A DNA stretch of 64,000 bases, taken from NCBI RefSeq assembly GCF_003172935.1, contig NZ_QGKS01000187.1:1-64000 (forward strand), in the 5' to 3' direction. Shown in pieces: positions 34,838 through 44,285 of the stretch. The DNA is from Micromonospora sicca (GTDB taxonomy: Bacteria > Actinomycetota > Actinomycetes > Mycobacteriales > Micromonosporaceae). Position 1 is the stretch's first letter, and the number at the start of each line of letters is the position of its first letter. The translations under genes were made by a program, and so were the position numbers. The notes under the pieces are model-generated. The model ran no database searches. It was given only the letters and a program-made list of their open reading frames with translations, and had not been told where the DNA came from.

Positions 34838-35591
34838 GGTGTCCTCCTTGCTGTTGCAGCAGCAGGTGGGCACCTGGTGGTCTCAGGACACGTAAGCCGG
34901 TCGCTCACTGATCGGCGCTCGATGGCGCTCAGCCCTGTCGCCGGTCGTCCGTGTCCTGGGGCCACCGGGCCCCGCAGAACTCATGCTGGACCTATCACGG
35001 TCGAGCGGACGAGGCGGTGGCCCGGTGGGGACCAGGTGCACCGGCGACTCGATATTGCCGGCACCAAATACGGTGCCCCACGAAACCGCCGACAGAAAGA
35101 GTCTGTCCAGTGAGCGGGCGTCGCCGGCCTGTGAAGCGGAGTCTTCGATGCTGATGCTTTCGGGCGCGACGAAGGGGTCATCGGACAGGAGACCCTGGCC
35201 AGGCGGTTGGCCGTGGCATTCGAGCCAGATGGGCCTCAGCATCGGAGAGGGTCAGGACGGTGTTCCGCTGCTGTGAGTCGATGGGACGGGGCTCGGCTCA
35301 CCGTAACCCGCATCGGCGATGACGACCACAGCCTCATCGACGAAGGTCAAGAGCAGTCACGGCACTACCAGAAGGCTCCCTGACCAGCACCGTCGCGGCC
35401 GCGCTCGCGTGAACCGGCGGCGTTCGGCCCGGACCGCGCGGACCTGGACGGCATCGGCCCCGCGCCTCCGGAACCTTGTACGTTGCGAAACGATGTGGCA
35501 ATCTGATCGCAACAGGGCCTGAGCGAGTCCAGTCCACCCTCACGCCAACAACCCGCTGTCGCCTCCTAACAGGACCAAAGTGGTCGCAAAA
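34838..35591. other. Non-coding or degenerate stretch upstream of the arabinan locus
   Basis: About 750 bases without a convincing gene. Open frames on either strand lack ribosome-binding sites and recognisable domains. A short plus frame ending at about 35378 (LTVTRIGDDDHSLIDEGQEQ) may be a coding relic. The region probably represents the outer flank of the IS110 insertion plus eroded sequence. Confidence 0.4.
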
Positions 35592-35607
35592 ATGTTAACG
35601 CTAACAT
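35592..35607. promoter_or_regulatory. LacI-type operator upstream of the GH62 gene
   Basis: ATGTTAACGCTAACAT is a near-perfect palindrome with the central CG typical of LacI-family sites. An identical 16-mer occurs at 37703 and a perfect version at 52538. It lies 218 bases before the GH62 start. A regulator responding to arabinose or arabino-oligosaccharides is inferred. Confidence 0.75.
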
Positions 35608-35824
35608 CGGCCCCCCGCGGACGACCTCGAGCCCCGTGAAGTGGTTGATCGCGGCCCGCAGACCGCCCGCGTGGCGGCCGTGCGGAACCGCCAGCCCTGA
35701 TCCGTTCCCCGCAGCAGAGATCAAGCACGATCCATCCCGACGACGGCGGAGACGCCTCGTTGCCTCCGGCAATCGCTGGCGAAGTCCCCCAGCCAGCGGC
35801 CTACCAAGGACAGGAGTTATCCAG

Positions 35825-37462
35825 GTGAGAGTGAAGAAGACCCCCCGTATTCGTTCGTTAGCTCTTGCCGTCGTCATGACGCTGGCGCCGCTCGGGGCGG
35901 TATCGACCCAAGCTGCTCCCGCCAGCGCTGCCACCGGGAGTCCCTTGGCGAGTGCCGACGGCGCGCCGCCGGCTCCCAGTTCGTCGACGACGTGTGCCCT
36001 TCCCACCACATATCGCTGGACCTCCACGGGGCCACTCGCCACCCCCAAGGCGGCCTGGGTCTCGCTCAAGGACTTCACCACCGTCGAATACAACGGCCAG
36101 CATCTCGTCTACGCGACCACCCACGACACCGGCACGCGGTGGGGCTCGATGAACTTCGGCCTCTTCGACGACTGGTCCGACATGGCCACCGCCACCCAGA
36201 ACACGATGACCTCGTCCACCGTGGCTCCGACGCTGTTCTACTTCGCGCCGAAGGACATCTGGGTCCTGGCCTACCAGTGGGGCGCGACTCCCTTCAGCTA
36301 CCGGACGTCGAACGACCCGACCAACCCCAACGGATGGTCCGCCGCGAGGCCGCTGTTCTCCGGGCGCATCGCCAACTCCGGCACCGGCCCCATCGACCAG
36401 ACGCTCATCGGCGACGACAAGAACATGTACCTGTTCTTCGCCGGGGACAACGGCAACATCTACCGGGCCAGCATGCCGATCGAGAACTTCCCGGGCGACT
36501 TCGGCACCACCGCGCCCATCATCATGTCCGACACGAGGAACAACCTGTTCGAGGCGGTCCAGGTCTACAAGGTCCAGGGCCAGGACCAGTACCTCATGAT
36601 CGTCGAGGCGATCGGCGCCAACGGGCGGTACTTCCGGTCGTTCACCGCCACCAGCCTCGACGGTGAGTGGACCCCGCAGGCCGTGGCCGAGAGCAGCCCC
36701 TTCGCCGGCAAGGCCAACAGCGGTGCCACCTGGACCAACGACATCAGCCACGGCGAGCTGATCCGCACCAACCCCGACCAGACCATGACCATCGACCCGT
36801 GCAACCTGCAGCTGCTCTACCAGGGTCGCGACCCCAGCTCCGGCGGTGACTATGGCCTCCTGCCCTACCGGCCCGGCCTGCTCACGCTGAAGAAGACCGA
36901 CCCGACCCTTGCCGTCGACTCGCAGCCCGTCGACTGGGGTACCGCGGCCACCGTCACCGTCACCGTCACCGCGGACGACGGCTCACCGGTCACCGGCACC
37001 GTCGAGCTGTCCGAAGGCGACACCGCACGGGGCTCGGCCACGCTGGACGGAAACAGCGCGACGTTCACCCTGCCGGCCGGGCTGGCGGGCGGCGAACACA
37101 CGCTGACCGTCTCGTACTCGGGCAACGCCTACGTCAAGGCGGCCCAGACCACCTTCACCGTCACCGTCAACCTGCCCAACGCGTGGAACTCGTCGACGGT
37201 CTACCACGAGGGTGACAAGGTCACCTACAACGGCCGGGTCTACCTCGCCAGCTGGTACACCCGCAACCAGGCGCCAGGCAATCCTTACGGCCCGTGGCAG
37301 GAACTGGCCCTGACCGAGGATGGCGCCACTGTCTGGACCGCATCCCGGATCTTCACCGCCGGCGACACCGTGACCCACCAGGGCCACGTGTACCGGGCGA
37401 AGTGGTGGACCCGCAACCAGGCCCCCGGCGACCGTTACGGCCCGTGGACGCTCGTCGACTGA
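35825..37462 (+). CDS. Secreted GH62 alpha-L-arabinofuranosidase with Ig-like domain and two CBM5/12 modules
   Basis: A 545-residue secreted enzyme that removes arabinofuranose side chains from arabinoxylan or arabinan. A basic signal peptide (residues 1-37) ends near APASA. The GH62 five-bladed propeller (about 50-360) shows [41 protein letters not shown] and the late [10 protein letters not shown] glutamate motif. An Ig-like repeat (about 365-450) precedes two aromatic carbohydrate-binding modules of CBM5/12 type ([20 protein letters not shown] and [20 protein letters not shown]), each with WxTRNQAPG. AGGAG lies eight bases before the GTG start. CBM5/12 usually binds chitin or cellulose, an uncommon partner for GH62. 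Confidence 0.9.
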   Translation: MRVKKTPRIRSLALAVVMTLAPLGAVSTQAAPASAATGSPLASADGAPPAPSSSTTCALPTTYRWTSTGPLATPKAAWVSLKDFTTVEYNGQHLVYATTHDTGTRWGSMNFGLFDDWSDMATATQNTMTSSTVAPTLFYFAPKDIWVLAYQWGATPFSYRTSNDPTNPNGWSAARPLFSGRIANSGTGPIDQTLIGDDKNMYLFFAGDNGNIYRASMPIENFPGDFGTTAPIIMSDTRNNLFEAVQVYKVQGQDQYLMIVEAIGANGRYFRSFTATSLDGEWTPQAVAESSPFAGKANSGATWTNDISHGELIRTNPDQTMTIDPCNLQLLYQGRDPSSGGDYGLLPYRPGLLTLKKTDPTLAVDSQPVDWGTAATVTVTVTADDGSPVTGTVELSEGDTARGSATLDGNSATFTLPAGLAGGEHTLTVSYSGNAYVKAAQTTFTVTVNLPNAWNSSTVYHEGDKVTYNGRVYLASWYTRNQAPGNPYGPWQELALTEDGATVWTASRIFTAGDTVTHQGHVYRAKWWTRNQAPGDRYGPWTLVD

Positions 37463-37500
37463 CGGCGCCCGGCAGGCGGTCAGAAAGGCTGGTGACGTAG

Positions 37501-37544
37501 AGAGAGCCCGGCCCAGCCCCGATCGGGGCTGGGCCAGGCTCTCT
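37501..37544 (+). terminator. Strong hairpin terminator after the GH62 gene
   Basis: A 20-base stem (AGAGAGCCCGGCCCAGCCCC against its near-perfect complement, one mismatch) with a GATC loop. It lies 38 bases after the GH62 stop, as expected for intrinsic termination in actinomycetes, though without a U-tract. Confidence 0.85.
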
Positions 37545-37657
37545 GCTGTGGAGCGGCATCGTGCGTCGACGGCAGCACCGGCTGACCGGCGGGTCGCCGG
37601 CCACGCGCACCCGGGATGCTTTGGGAGCGTGACCACCGAATTCAGGTGGACACGTCG

Positions 37658-37690
37658 ATTGACACTAATGTGTCGATGATGTTTCAATAA
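37658..37690 (+). promoter_or_regulatory. Conserved promoter-like block before the first GH54 gene
   Basis: ATTGACACTA, a short spacer, then GATGTTTCAATAA. The block reappears on the minus strand at 52566-52597 before the GH43 gene with one base less in the spacer. In both places a LacI-type palindrome follows after exactly 12 bases. TTGACA could be a -35 element; no clear -10 consensus is seen, so the start site is uncertain. Confidence 0.55.
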
Positions 37691-37702
37691 GTTGACCGAC
37701 AA

Positions 37703-37718
37703 ATGTTAACGCTAACAT
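37703..37718. promoter_or_regulatory. LacI-type operator before the first GH54 gene
   Basis: ATGTTAACGCTAACAT, identical to the site at 35592. It lies 12 bases after the conserved promoter-like block, so bound repressor would block transcription of the GH54-GH54-GH127 series. Confidence 0.75.
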
Positions 37719-37815
37719 CTTCGTCAATAGCCCGCTAATCAACGTCGGACACCCTGCCTGCTCAGGCCACTCCCCCGTGCCCGGATATTCGAACGGCAGC
37801 CTGCCAACCGGAACT

Positions 37816-37829
37816 GGTTAGCGCTAACA
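37816..37829. promoter_or_regulatory. Second, weaker LacI-type site in the GH54 leader
   Basis: GGTTAGCGCTAACA keeps the palindromic TTAGCGCTAA core, with one outer position differing from the consensus TGTTARCGYTAACA. Being about 100 bases from the site at 37703, it could allow DNA looping by a tetrameric repressor. The region 37545-38065 otherwise shows no gene. Confidence 0.6.
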
Positions 37830-38065
37830 GTCATGCCCTTTGGAATGCCGCCCAGAGGAGAGCGATTCCCGCATGATGCAATTCCGCCGCGGTTCGCAGA
37901 AACCCCCACCACTGCGCCCGCCGAACGGACGGCCCCGAGGACCACCGCCACAGGGGTGGCGCGGCCATAGCTCCACGAGACCCCCATGCGGCCCAGTCCA
38001 GACCCCACCTCGACCCAGCCCCCAGACCGACTCGATCGGCAGACGACGGATCGGAGCCAACCCCC

Positions 38066-41000
38066 ATGTTCAGATCCTCTACCCGACGGGTACCGCCCCT
38101 GCTCGCCGCCGCCGCGGCGATGGCGCTCACGCTGCTCGGCACCACCTTCACGATGCCACCGGCGGCGGAGGCCACGCAGGCCGCCCCGGCTCGACCGCAG
38201 GGACCGTGCGACGTCTACGCCGCCGGCGGCACCCCCTGCGTCGCCGCGCACAGCACCACCCGGGCGATGTACGCCTCCTACAACGGCCCGCTATACCAGG
38301 TTCGTCGACTGTCGGACAACGCGGTCAGGGACATCGGCATCGTCCAGCCCGTCGCCCGGCCGTTCGCGGACGCGGGCGGCTACGCAGACGCGGCCGCACA
38401 GGATGCGTTCTGCGCCGACACGACCTGCTTCATCACCGTCCTCTATGACCAGTCCCCCATGCACAACGACCTCACTCAGGCCCCCCGCGGTGGGTTCAGC
38501 GGCCCGGCCCTGGGCGGCTTCAACAACCTCCCGATCGCCGACATGGCGCCGATCACCGTCGGCGGCCACAAGGCGTACGGGATCTTCATCGAGCCGGGCA
38601 TGGGCCTGCGGAACAACGACACCAGGGGTGTCGCGGTCGACGACCAGCCGCAGGGGCAGTACTGGGTCATCAACGGCCAGCACTACAACAGTGGCTGCTG
38701 CTACGACTACGGCAACGCCGAGATCGACAGCCGCGACGACGGCAACGGCACGATGGAGACCACCTACTACGGCAACGCCACCGCCTGGTACCGCGGTAGC
38801 GGAGCCGGTCCGTGGATCATGACGGACCAGGAGAACAACCTGGTGGGTTGCGTCAACCCGGGTAGCACCTCCAAGGTCTGCGCGGACCTGCCGAGCATCA
38901 ACTGGCGGTTCGTGACCGCCATGGCCAAGGGCGAGCCGCACCACTGGGCCTCGCTGGGCGGCGACGCCCAGCAGGGCCCTCTGTCGACCATGTTCGACGG
39001 GCCGCGCATCAACGCCACCTATGACCCGATGCGCAAGCAGGGGGCCATCCTCCTGGGCAACGGTGGCGACAACAGCAACGGGTCGCAGGGCACCTTCTAT
39101 GAGGGCGCGATGACGACCGGGTACCCGTCGGACGCCGTCGACCAGCAGATCCAGGACAACGTCGTGGCCGCCAAATACGACGTGCAGCGGCTGCGCATCG
39201 CGCCGGCGTCGGCGGTCTCCACCCCGCCCGGGCTCCAGACCTTCGCTCCCGGGTCCTCGCAGGACACCACTGTGACGTTCACCAACACCACCGGCTCCGC
39301 GGCGGTGGGCGTGAAGCTGAGCATTTCCCTGCCCGACAAGCAGTGGACCTCCGTCGTCCCGGGCACCACGGACACCTCGGTGACGTTCGAGGACCCGGTC
39401 GCACCCGGCGCGAGCGTGAGCGCGACCTTCAAGGTCACCTCGGGACCGGCCCCCTTCAACGGCGACCTGACCGGCAACGCCTGGTGGACGAGCCCGACGA
39501 AGGGCGGGCGGCAGTCCGAGACGACGGTCGAGAAGGTGCGGAACGTCAGCCCGATCAAGATCAACGAATTCCGCACCGGCAGCACCGGCAACTCGACCAA
39601 CGCGTACATCGAGCTCTACAACGCCGGCGCCGCCGACATCGACATCTCGAACTGGACCCTGACCCAGCACCCGGCCCAGCAGGCCACCTTCTCCACGGTG
39701 ACCGTCCCGGCCGGCACCACGCTGCCGGGCCACGGCTTCTATCTGCTCGGCCTGGCCAACTCCGGGCTGGCGGCCCCCGCCGCCGGCGGCGACACCACCG
39801 TCAACGTCAGGAGCACGACCGGGTTGGCGGCCGGCCACCAGATCGCCGTCGACACCGGCGCCGGCGCGGAGACCCGCACGATCGTCAGCGTCGGGACGGC
39901 CGCCACCGGCAACACCACCCTGTGGCAGCCCCTCCCCGACGGTCCGGTCGTCACGATCCCCGCCGGCTCGACCAACGTGCCCGTCACCAGCGTGTCCGGC
40001 TTCACCGTGGGCCAGAAGATCGGCCTCGGCTTCGGCGCCAACCACGAGGTGGCCACGGTGACCGCGGTCGGCAGGCAGGGCACCCAGGGGCTCCTGTCGG
40101 CGGACGCGCACGTGGGCGACACCAGGATCAGGATGTCCTCGACCGCCAACATCTCGGTCGGTGACCGGATCCGGTTGGACATCGACAGCCCCGGCCACGG
40201 GATCGAGTACGTCACGGTCACTGCGGTCGGCACCTCCGGCGCGAACGGCACCGGCATCACCATCGCCGAGCCGCTGCGGTTCGAGCACGCGTCCAACCTC
40301 CCCTACAGCGTGCGGGGAACCGGGGTCAGCTTCACGCCGGCGTCGCGCTTCCCGCACTCGAGCAACGAGCCGGTGCAGGCGCTCGGCAGCGGCATCACCC
40401 TCGACGAGCCCCTCGCCAACGCCCACGCCGTCAACGCGCCGGTGCGTGACACCGCGGTGGCGAACGCCGGCTACCCGGGGACGCCGGCACCGCACCAGTG
40501 GTTCGGCGGCCCGGCCCTCGCCAGCGCCGGCAACATGGTGCTGCGGGACACCCAGCAGCTGGTCGTCGACAGCCTCAACTACGGAAGCCTCGTCGACCCG
40601 TGGACCGCCGAGGGCTACCAGGCGACCTCCGGGGCGGGGCAGAGCGGCTGCCGAGTGAGCAACCCGGGCACGACGGGCGCCAACGGGCGCAGCGCCGCCC
40701 GCTTCCCCGACGGCAACGACACCGACAGCAACTGCGGGGACTTCCAGACGGCGAGCGGGCCCACGCCCGGGGCGTCCAACGACGTCAGCTTCACCCTCTC
40801 GCCGGGTCCCCGCGTCTCGCTGCAGACGACGGCGCCCAGTGGCTCCTCGAACTATCTCCAGCACGGCTCCACCACCACCAGCGTGGTGACCGGCCCGGTG
40901 ACGGCGGCCAGCCCGAACGCCGACAAGCAGAACGCGACCTTCGTGAAGGCGGCCGGCCTGGCCAACCCGAGCTGCTTCTCGTTCGAGGCGGTCAACCGGC

Positions 41001-41278
41001 CCGGAAACTACCTGCGGCACCAGGGCTTCGTGGTCTCCCTCCAGCCCGACGACGGCAGCACCCTGTTCTCCCAGGACGCCACCTTCTGCCAGGTGGCGGG
41101 CAACAACGGGCGGGGCGCCTCGTTCCAGTCGGTGAACTTCTCGACGCGGTATCTGCGCGACTACAACGGCGGCGTCTACCTCGCCGGCCCGCCCGGCACC
41201 AACGAGTGGGACACCAGCGTCTCGTTCGCCGACGACACGAGCTGGCTGGTCGCCACGCCATGGGCCCCGGCACCGTGA
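38066..41278 (+). CDS. Secreted GH54 alpha-L-arabinofuranosidase with NEW3, LTD and CBM42 domains
   Basis: A 1,070-residue secreted enzyme. After a signal peptide (about 1-42) comes the ArfB catalytic domain (about 45-380): CDVYAAGGTPCVAAHSTTRA, NSGCCYDYGN, the presumed nucleophile E256 in WIMTDQENN and the presumed acid/base D335 in LGNGGDNSNG, by comparison with the fungal AkAbfB enzyme. A NEW3-like beta-sandwich (about 385-485) follows, then a lamin-tail domain (about 490-900) interrupted by beta-rich repeats. A C-terminal AbfB/CBM42 arabinose-binding module closes the protein (LQTTAPSGSSNYLQHG, NYLRHQGFVVSL). It removes terminal arabinofuranose from arabinan or arabinoxylan outside the cell. 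Confidence 0.9.
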   Translation: MFRSSTRRVPPLLAAAAAMALTLLGTTFTMPPAAEATQAAPARPQGPCDVYAAGGTPCVAAHSTTRAMYASYNGPLYQVRRLSDNAVRDIGIVQPVARPFADAGGYADAAAQDAFCADTTCFITVLYDQSPMHNDLTQAPRGGFSGPALGGFNNLPIADMAPITVGGHKAYGIFIEPGMGLRNNDTRGVAVDDQPQGQYWVINGQHYNSGCCYDYGNAEIDSRDDGNGTMETTYYGNATAWYRGSGAGPWIMTDQENNLVGCVNPGSTSKVCADLPSINWRFVTAMAKGEPHHWASLGGDAQQGPLSTMFDGPRINATYDPMRKQGAILLGNGGDNSNGSQGTFYEGAMTTGYPSDAVDQQIQDNVVAAKYDVQRLRIAPASAVSTPPGLQTFAPGSSQDTTVTFTNTTGSAAVGVKLSISLPDKQWTSVVPGTTDTSVTFEDPVAPGASVSATFKVTSGPAPFNGDLTGNAWWTSPTKGGRQSETTVEKVRNVSPIKINEFRTGSTGNSTNAYIELYNAGAADIDISNWTLTQHPAQQATFSTVTVPAGTTLPGHGFYLLGLANSGLAAPAAGGDTTVNVRSTTGLAAGHQIAVDTGAGAETRTIVSVGTAATGNTTLWQPLPDGPVVTIPAGSTNVPVTSVSGFTVGQKIGLGFGANHEVATVTAVGRQGTQGLLSADAHVGDTRIRMSSTANISVGDRIRLDIDSPGHGIEYVTVTAVGTSGANGTGITIAEPLRFEHASNLPYSVRGTGVSFTPASRFPHSSNEPVQALGSGITLDEPLANAHAVNAPVRDTAVANAGYPGTPAPHQWFGGPALASAGNMVLRDTQQLVVDSLNYGSLVDPWTAEGYQATSGAGQSGCRVSNPGTTGANGRSAARFPDGNDTDSNCGDFQTASGPTPGASNDVSFTLSPGPRVSLQTTAPSGSSNYLQHGSTTTSVVTGPVTAASPNADKQNATFVKAAGLANPSCFSFEAVNRPGNYLRHQGFVVSLQPDDGSTLFSQDATFCQVAGNNGRGASFQSVNFSTRYLRDYNGGVYLAGPPGTNEWDTSVSFADDTSWLVATPWAPAP

Positions 41279-41326
41279 GGCACCGCCCGCACGACTGATC
41301 GACCCTCACGATCGATCGGGTTCGAC

Positions 41327-41366
41327 CGCTTCCGGTGCCCACCGGCGTCGGTGGGCACCGGAAGCG
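41327..41366 (+). terminator. Hairpin terminator after the first GH54 gene
   Basis: CGCTTCCGGTGCCCACCG and its exact complement around a GCGT-centred loop form an 18-base stem. It lies about 50 bases after the stop. The stem shares CTTCCGGTG with the hairpin after the second GH54 gene, consistent with duplication of gene plus terminator. Confidence 0.8.
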
Positions 41367-41411
41367 CCCGTCCCACCCACCACAGGACTTGCGAAGAGGA
41401 GCTGTCGCGAC

Positions 41412-44126
41412 ATGGTCAGACCCCCCACTCGCCCCGCACGCACGAGAACCCTCGCCGCGCGTACCGCCGTGGCGCTCGCGCTGGTCGGCACGATGCTGAC
41501 GATGGCGCCGGCGGCGCAGGCCACGAAGCCGACCGCCCCGCCCAGAGCAGAGGGGCCGTGTGACATCTACGCCGCGGGCGGCACGCCCTGCGTCGCCGCG
41601 CACAGCTCCACCCGTGCCCTGTACGCGTCCTACGACGGCCCGCTCTACCAGGTCCGGCGCACCTCCGACAACGCCGTCAGGGACATCGGCGTGGTCGCCC
41701 CCGTCGCGCTGCCGTTCGCCGACGCCGGCGGATACGCGGACGCGGCCGCGCAGGACGCGTTCTGCGCGGACACGCTCTGCCTGATCACGGTCATCTACGA
41801 CCAGTCCGGCAAGGGCAACCACCTCTACCAGGCGCCCCCCGGCACCTTCCGCGGCCCCGACGTGGGCGGCTACAACACCCTCTCGATCGCCGACATGGCG
41901 CCGGTCACGATCGGCGGCCACAAGGCGTACGGCGTCTACATCATCCCGGGCATGGGGTACCGCAACAACGACGCCTCGTACCTCGCGAAGGAGGACGAGC
42001 CGGAGGGCATCTACACCGTCTTCGACGGCACCCACTACGACAGCGGCTGCTGCTACAACTACGGCAACACCTCGACCAACAGCCGCGCGGTGGGCACCGG
42101 CACCATGGAGACGGTCTATTTCGGCACCGCCACCGCCTGGGGGCGCGGCACCGGCCCCGGCCCGTGGATCATGTCGGACATGGAGGCCGGCCTGTTCACC
42201 GGATACAACGCCCGGCAGAACGACGCAGCGCCGACCATCGACGGCTGGCGCTTCGTGACGGGCGTGGTCAACGGTGGTGGCGGCAACCAGTGGGACCTGC
42301 GCGGCGGCAACGCGCAGCAGGGCTTGCTGACCACGTATTACAGCGGGATCCGTCCCGGCTCCCTCACCAACAGCAACTACTTCCCGATGCACCGGCGGGG
42401 CGGCATCCAGCTCGGCAACGGCGGCGACAACGGCAACGGTTCGGCCGGCACCTTCTATGAGGGTGTGATGACGACCGGATACCCGACCGACACCACGGTC
42501 GACGCCGTCCAGGCCAACGTCGTCGCCGCCAGGTACGACGTGCAGCGGCTCAGCCTGTCGCGAGCCACCACGTTCACCCCGGGCACGGCGCAGGAGGTCA
42601 CCCAGACGTTCACGAACACCACGGGCTCGACCGCGGTGGGCGTCAAGTTGAGCCTCTCCGCGCCGGCCGGGTGGACCGCCGTGGTCAAGGGCACCGACGA
42701 CAGCTCCGTGACCTTCGAGGAACCGGTCGCGCCCGGCGCGAGCGTGAGCGCGACCTTCACCATCACCTCGGCGACGACCAGTGCCGGTCATCTGACGGGC
42801 CGGGCCCAGTGGACCAACCCGACCCGCGGCGGCCGGCAGTCGACGGTCACCAGCCAGGCGGTGCGCAGCGCCCTCCCGGTCCGGGTCAACGAGGTCCGGT
42901 TCCGCACCAGCAGCAACGCGACCGACCAGTTCGTCGAGCTCTACAACGCCTCCGCCGACGAGGTCGACCTCTCCAACTGGACCCTGACCAACACCCCGAG
43001 CGGCTCGGCCGCCGTCACGCTGGCCACGATCCCGGCCGGGACGAAGCTGGCGAGCGGCGCCTACTACCTGCTCGGCCTCTCCGGCTCGGGGCTGGCGGCT
43101 CCCGCCGCCGCGGGTGCGGCCACTGTCAACGTCCGGAGCACCACCGGCCTCGCCGCCGGCCAGCAGATCGAGATCGGCACCGGCTCCGCCCGGGAGACCC
43201 GTACGGTCGTCGGCGTGGGCTCGGCGGCCACCGCCGCGACCACCCTGTTCGTGCCGGTCACCCACGGTTCGATCACGATCCCCGCCGGGTCGACCAACCT
43301 CCCGGTCACCAGCGCGGCGGGCTTCACCGTCGGCCAGCAGATCGGCATCGACGCGGGCGCCGGCTACGAGCAGGCCACCGTCACCTCGGTCGGCAAGGCG
43401 GCCACGCAGACGACCCTGTCGGCGCCGGCTGCCGCGGGCGCGACCAACCTCAAGGTCGCGGCCAACGCCAACCTGACCGTCGGCGACACCCTGACGGTGG
43501 ACGCCGGGGAATACAAGGAGACGGTCACGGTCGCGGCGATCGGCACCACCGGCGCCAACGGCACCGGCATCGAGCTGGCCGCGCCGCTGCGGTTCGCCCA
43601 CCGGTCGGCCGTCGACGTGGCCGGCCGCGGTACGGGCGTCAGCTTCTGGCCGCCGACCGGCCGGCCGCACAGCAGCGGCGTGTCGGTGCAGGCGCTGGGC
43701 GCCGGCATCACCCTCGACCAGCCCCTCGCCAACGACCACCCGACCGGCGCACCCCTGGTCAGCCCCCAGATCACCACGGCGGGCTACCAGGGGTCACCGG
43801 CACCCGACCAGTGGTTCGGTGGCAGCCTCTCGGTCAGCGCCGGCTCGATCGCGCTGCGGGACGCCACCGGCTCGGTGGTCGTCGACGCCATCGTCTACGG
43901 CTCCCAGCAGAGCAGCTCGAGCGGTAACGGCACGATCACCAGCCCGGAGCTCGCCGTCCTGGAGGCCGACCAGGGCGGTGGCGGCTGCATTGCGGTGGTG
44001 GCCGGCGCGGCCGCCAACCCGGGCCGGAGCAACGCCCGCTGGCCCGACGGCAGCGACACCGACAGCCTCTGCCGCGACTTCGTCACCACCACGATCCCCA
44101 CGCCCGGCGCGGTCAACACCAGATAG
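41412..44126 (+). CDS. Secreted GH54 alpha-L-arabinofuranosidase with NEW3 and LTD domains, no CBM42
   Basis: A 904-residue paralogue of the preceding gene. The signal peptide is about 1-38. The ArfB domain keeps CDIYAAGGTPCVAAHSSTRA, DSGCCYNYGN, the presumed nucleophile E258 (WIMSDMEAG) and acid/base D339 (LGNGGDNGNG). NEW3 and an interrupted lamin-tail domain follow as in the first copy. The CBM42 module is missing; the protein ends soon after SDTDSLCRDFVTTTIPTPGA. AGAGGAG lies about ten bases before the ATG. The two copies probably arose by tandem duplication and now differ in substrate targeting. Confidence 0.9.
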   Translation: MVRPPTRPARTRTLAARTAVALALVGTMLTMAPAAQATKPTAPPRAEGPCDIYAAGGTPCVAAHSSTRALYASYDGPLYQVRRTSDNAVRDIGVVAPVALPFADAGGYADAAAQDAFCADTLCLITVIYDQSGKGNHLYQAPPGTFRGPDVGGYNTLSIADMAPVTIGGHKAYGVYIIPGMGYRNNDASYLAKEDEPEGIYTVFDGTHYDSGCCYNYGNTSTNSRAVGTGTMETVYFGTATAWGRGTGPGPWIMSDMEAGLFTGYNARQNDAAPTIDGWRFVTGVVNGGGGNQWDLRGGNAQQGLLTTYYSGIRPGSLTNSNYFPMHRRGGIQLGNGGDNGNGSAGTFYEGVMTTGYPTDTTVDAVQANVVAARYDVQRLSLSRATTFTPGTAQEVTQTFTNTTGSTAVGVKLSLSAPAGWTAVVKGTDDSSVTFEEPVAPGASVSATFTITSATTSAGHLTGRAQWTNPTRGGRQSTVTSQAVRSALPVRVNEVRFRTSSNATDQFVELYNASADEVDLSNWTLTNTPSGSAAVTLATIPAGTKLASGAYYLLGLSGSGLAAPAAAGAATVNVRSTTGLAAGQQIEIGTGSARETRTVVGVGSAATAATTLFVPVTHGSITIPAGSTNLPVTSAAGFTVGQQIGIDAGAGYEQATVTSVGKAATQTTLSAPAAAGATNLKVAANANLTVGDTLTVDAGEYKETVTVAAIGTTGANGTGIELAAPLRFAHRSAVDVAGRGTGVSFWPPTGRPHSSGVSVQALGAGITLDQPLANDHPTGAPLVSPQITTAGYQGSPAPDQWFGGSLSVSAGSIALRDATGSVVVDAIVYGSQQSSSSGNGTITSPELAVLEADQGGGGCIAVVAGAAANPGRSNARWPDGSDTDSLCRDFVTTTIPTPGAVNTR

Positions 44127-44144
44127 CGCCGGCAACCGCTGACA

Positions 44145-44182
44145 ACTTCCGGTGTCCGCCTGACGCGGCGGGCACCGGAAGT
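44145..44182 (+). terminator. Hairpin terminator after the second GH54 gene
   Basis: ACTTCCGGTGTCCGCC pairs with GGCGGGCACCGGAAGT across a six-base loop, with one G-U pair. It follows the stop by 18 bases and resembles the hairpin at 41327-41366. Confidence 0.8.
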
Positions 44183-44285
44183 CTCGGGCGTGCGGTCCCG
44201 CACTGCGTCCGCACGCCCGGCGACCGGTCCCGCGCAGCCGTGGGCCGGTCGCCACGCACCCTCTCCCCAACCTTCAGGAGGCATC

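Noticed and set aside
35240-35378. Plus frame with LTVTRIGDDDHSLIDEGQEQ before the GH62 promoter
   Set aside because: It resembles coding sequence but no family could be recognised and no start is evident, so it is noted only within the non-coding stretch.
38291-43739. Very long minus-strand frames opposite the GH54 genes
   Set aside because: They are Val/Gly/Arg-rich shadows without signals or domains, whereas the plus strand shows catalytic motifs and signal peptides.
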